Assembly (NCBI GenBank): GCA_905250885.1
Contig: CAJNOQ010000101.1
Location: 9,819 to 73,818 of the forward strand
Direction of reading: 5' to 3'
Origin: Didymodactylos carnosus
Taxonomy: Eukaryota > Rotifera > Eurotatoria > Philodinida > Philodinidae
DNA: 64,000 nt
Part shown: piece by piece, positions 61,334 to 64,000 of the stretch
Position numbering within the stretch: position 1 is the first letter of the stretch
Layout of the letters: each line of letters starts with the position of its first letter
Program-made: the position numbers and the translations under genes
The notes under the pieces: generated by a model
Told to the model about the DNA's origin: nothing
The model's input: only the letters and a program-made list of their open reading frames with translations
Databases searched by the model: none

Positions 61334-64000
61334 ATGGAAAAATTACATCGTCTTGTTAGACGTGAATATAGTCTGATGTACCATCGACAAACGAAACTTG
61401 CTGAAGAGACCGGAAGGTATTTAATTCATAGAAATAAATATTGTTATTTTTCATCGGTGAAATGAAATTATCATTTTGTTTTCTTCAGACAATTAATTCA
61501 AGCATGTGTTAAACGGATGAACAATCGTGTTGATCTCTTTAAACAATTGCCAAATCTCACGATACCGTTATCTGATACGAACTACACATGTTCCGTCGAT
61601 GTAAATAGTGGAAAAACAATGAAAACTATAAAACTAACGTCAAATGCAATTATCTTATCACCGAAACCGTCTGTTTTAGAAATGATTGCATACGTACCAA
61701 CACAAAAAAATAGAGCGGTACTTAGAAATTTTCTCTCGCTATCAGGTTTATTAACAGATGTTGTCCATTGTTTTAGCCTCTTGAAAAGATGAAAGTTTTA
61801 CCTTACCTTGGTGACGATACTTCAGTTGAAGATCGTAAATTAATTGACGCATTTGCACAAGATAATAATTCAGATGAACAATCTGAACGAAGTACATATG
61901 TTAATGTCCTATCCATATTTGCACTTCATTGTTTCCTTTTTTTAACAGAGAACAAGTTAAATAACGAGTCACTTGTACAATTGTTACGAGAAATTATGGA
62001 TGAAGTAAAAAATTTTGAGGAATCATTTACAGATGAACAAATTATCGATGCAATTATTGGTAAGTGTGTTTCAATTATCAATTTATTTTTAAGAACTTAT
62101 CAACTATAATCTCTTCGTTTAAATAAAAGTTTGACGTAACTTATTCATTTTCCATTGAAGATTGTGAAGATGGAAGTGAAAAATCTGAAGTATTTTTTAT
62201 GTCATTGATTAGAATTCTAGAAAAACAGATAAGGAGTTTTATGGTGGACTTTCATAGTTTTTTCGAGTATGACCAACATATATCTGTATGATATTCTTTT
62301 AGCACATCATCGTGATGCATCAGCGACCGTTTTACTTCGTACAACAATGGCCAACTGTCATCATCGTCAAACAGTAAATCATGTTAAAAACGTTCAAACA
62401 CCTCATTTAAATTCAAAATCTACAAGTTCACCACGTTATTTATCTAATAATCAACAATCAGCAATATCTACAACAAAATCTACAAGTTCACCACGTTTTT
62501 TATCTAATAATCAACAATCAACAGTATCTACAACAAAATCTTCTAGGCGATCGTTAAAAGAAACTTTTGAGCAAATATTACCATTTGATGATAAAAAATT
62601 AAATCGAAAAATTACTAAAATTAATGATGATGATGATGATAATGACGAAAATCAAGATCGATTTCTTCCCAATATTGATAAAACAGATTCGATCGACGTT
62701 GATATTGAATTATTAGTTCACTCGTATTATAAATTATTTTGTTCACGTTGCTATATTTATGATTGTCCATTACATCCACATAAAAATCGTCCAGTGAGTA
62801 TAAAATAAATAAATTAGTGTTAGCAACCTTTAGGATAAGTAAAACGAAACAAGCAATTTTGTTAGTATCTCACTTTTGTTTCATCTTTATCTGCAATTTG
62901 TAAAAGATGACGAATATGCTATATGTTCGTTATTTTTATTCTCTGTAACATTAATCACTTTTATTTAGGAACGCCCATTTCCAAAACAAGTTTTCATATC
63001 TGAGCAAAAACAGATGACAACAGAAAATAACGATGATAATAATAATTATTGTAATTGGACATGTTACAAGCGAAATCAATGGTTACCAAAACGAGAAAAT
63101 TCAAACGATTTTTTATCATTTTCTGAGGAAGAAGAAGAAGAAGAAGAGCAACAACAAGAAAAATCTGAAAATAATTCACCGATCTATAATTCTCGATTAG
63201 CATTAAAGCGTAAACTATCATCCTCACCAACGTCAATATTTACTCATGTTCAAGAAGAATTTGATAAATCAAAAAAGTCAAAACAAAGTTACACTAAAAA
63301 TTTTGGTCAAGGACAACCGACAGTGAAAGACGATGCTGCTAATAATTGCAAAAGTGTTGGTGAATGTTCAGTGAAAAATGTTGATTGTATTTATCTGGAT
63401 AGTGACAGTGAAGAAGAAGTGATGAATAAGTACAAAAATGTTCAAAATGGAATTGTTTCGACTTCAAAAAGATCAACATCAAATATTCAAAGTAAGAATA
63501 TTATTTTTCCCAGGTTGTAAGAACACAAGGCGTGAGAAAGAATTATTGTTTTGTTTAAAAGAAAAAAAATTGTTCAAGTTATCGGTTGTTAGTTGGATAT
63601 CGATATTATATATAACTAAAAAATAGGAAACCTTCGTTAACCGTTCACCTTCTAGCGAAGAGTTCTAGTTCATTGTTCGTACAACTTCGTTTGTGATCAA
63701 AGTCACTTTTTTTCTTTTCCTTTCAGATGATTGTGAATCACCGATAATTGAAATTGATGTTTCTCTTGATATTTCTCCGTTAAATAAGCAAGAACCATAT
63801 GGACAGTCACAACAACTCGTTTCTATCGAAAACAATATGTTTAGTCAAATGAATCGTCAAAATGAAATATCAATGTACTGTGATTCGAAATTATCACTAC
63901 AAACTGCATTATATCAAAATGATAATCAAAATTGGACACTATCAGATCGATCATTATTTCGGGCGTTTTATTTTACAATGAATGGTGATCTTTGTTTAAT
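61334..64000 (+). CDS. EZH2 / Enhancer-of-zeste homologue (PRC2 H3K27 methyltransferase), N-terminal part
   Basis: Eight plus-strand exons before the window ends: 61334-61416, 61489-61717, 61777-61891, 61949-62059, 62161-62235, 62303-62793, 62969-63491 and 63727-64000 (open), about 633 residues. The N-terminal basic helix and EED-binding region reads LVRREYSLMYHRQTK and QACVKRMNNRVDLFK. LPYLGDDTSVEDRKLIDAF corresponds to the IPYMGDEV block. HSYYKLFCSRCYIYDCPLHPH matches the conserved Cys cluster of EZH2. The last exon gives WTLSDRSLFRAFYFTMNGD, the start of the post-linker SANT block. CXC and SET lie beyond the window. Long acidic and Asn/Ser-rich insertions make it longer than human EZH2 at the same point. 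In PRC2 the family methylates H3K27. The exon-5 donor is the least certain boundary (62235 or 62256). Confidence 0.93.
62416..62535 (+). repeat. Two-copy 60-bp in-frame tandem repeat inside EZH2
   Basis: Two consecutive 60-bp units (62416-62475 and 62476-62535) each encode KSTSSPR-(Y/F)-LSNNQQS-(A/T)-(I/V)-STT. They differ at only a few bases, and a third partial KSS start follows. The repeat lies in the low-complexity linker between the N-terminal region and the Cys cluster, adding 20 residues without changing frame. Confidence 0.9.

Overview
The window is AT-rich, intron-bearing animal DNA. Six protein genes can be assigned from conserved motifs, all with GT-AG introns. Most introns are only about 50-110 nt, and the proteins carry long Asn/Gln/Ser/Thr-rich stretches. 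This style suits a compact-intron invertebrate. A rotifer is my guess, but it is an inference from style and nothing in the window proves it.

Layout, left to right. 1-8950: no convincing gene, but a 1.3 kb foldback transposon lies at 1707-3011. 8951-11985 (minus): a four-exon ZNF608/ZNF609 (Drosophila scribbler/brakeless) homologue that lacks the C2H2 finger. 11986-33146: about 21 kb without a recognised gene, holding simple repeats, a 10-N assembly gap in poly-T, a hairpin, an LTR-like patch and several weak coding-like scraps. 33147-34400 (minus): a seven-exon C22orf23 / UPF0193 (EVG1) homologue. 39440-40419 (plus): a two-exon low-complexity protein with a PNRC/EDC1-type LPKPP motif. 44516-49481 (minus): a 20-exon GIT1/GIT2 ArfGAP homologue. 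51843-57942 (minus): a 15-exon EMSY homologue. 61334-64000 (plus): the first eight exons of an EZH2 / Enhancer-of-zeste homologue, cut by the window end before CXC and SET.

The gene set leans towards chromatin and transcription (ZNF609-like, EMSY, EZH2), with a signalling scaffold (GIT) and an mRNA-decay adaptor candidate. I see no operon-like logic; EMSY and EZH2 are divergent and share a 3.4 kb interval. The unusually long introns of GIT (intron 3) and EMSY (intron 4) both contain palindromic non-autonomous DNA transposons. The EMSY one is itself invaded by a 138-bp hAT-type MITE with a perfect 8-bp target duplication. The EMSY-EZH2 interval holds a 294-bp inverted repeat with no difference between arms by eye.

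The most notable points are: Leu in place of the catalytic arginine finger of the GIT ArfGAP domain; a ZNF608/609 homologue without its zinc finger; the perfect inverted repeat beside EZH2; and a 60-bp in-frame tandem duplication inside EZH2. I found no CRISPR array, rRNA or tRNA. All exon calls come from reading splice signals and frames by eye, not from alignment.
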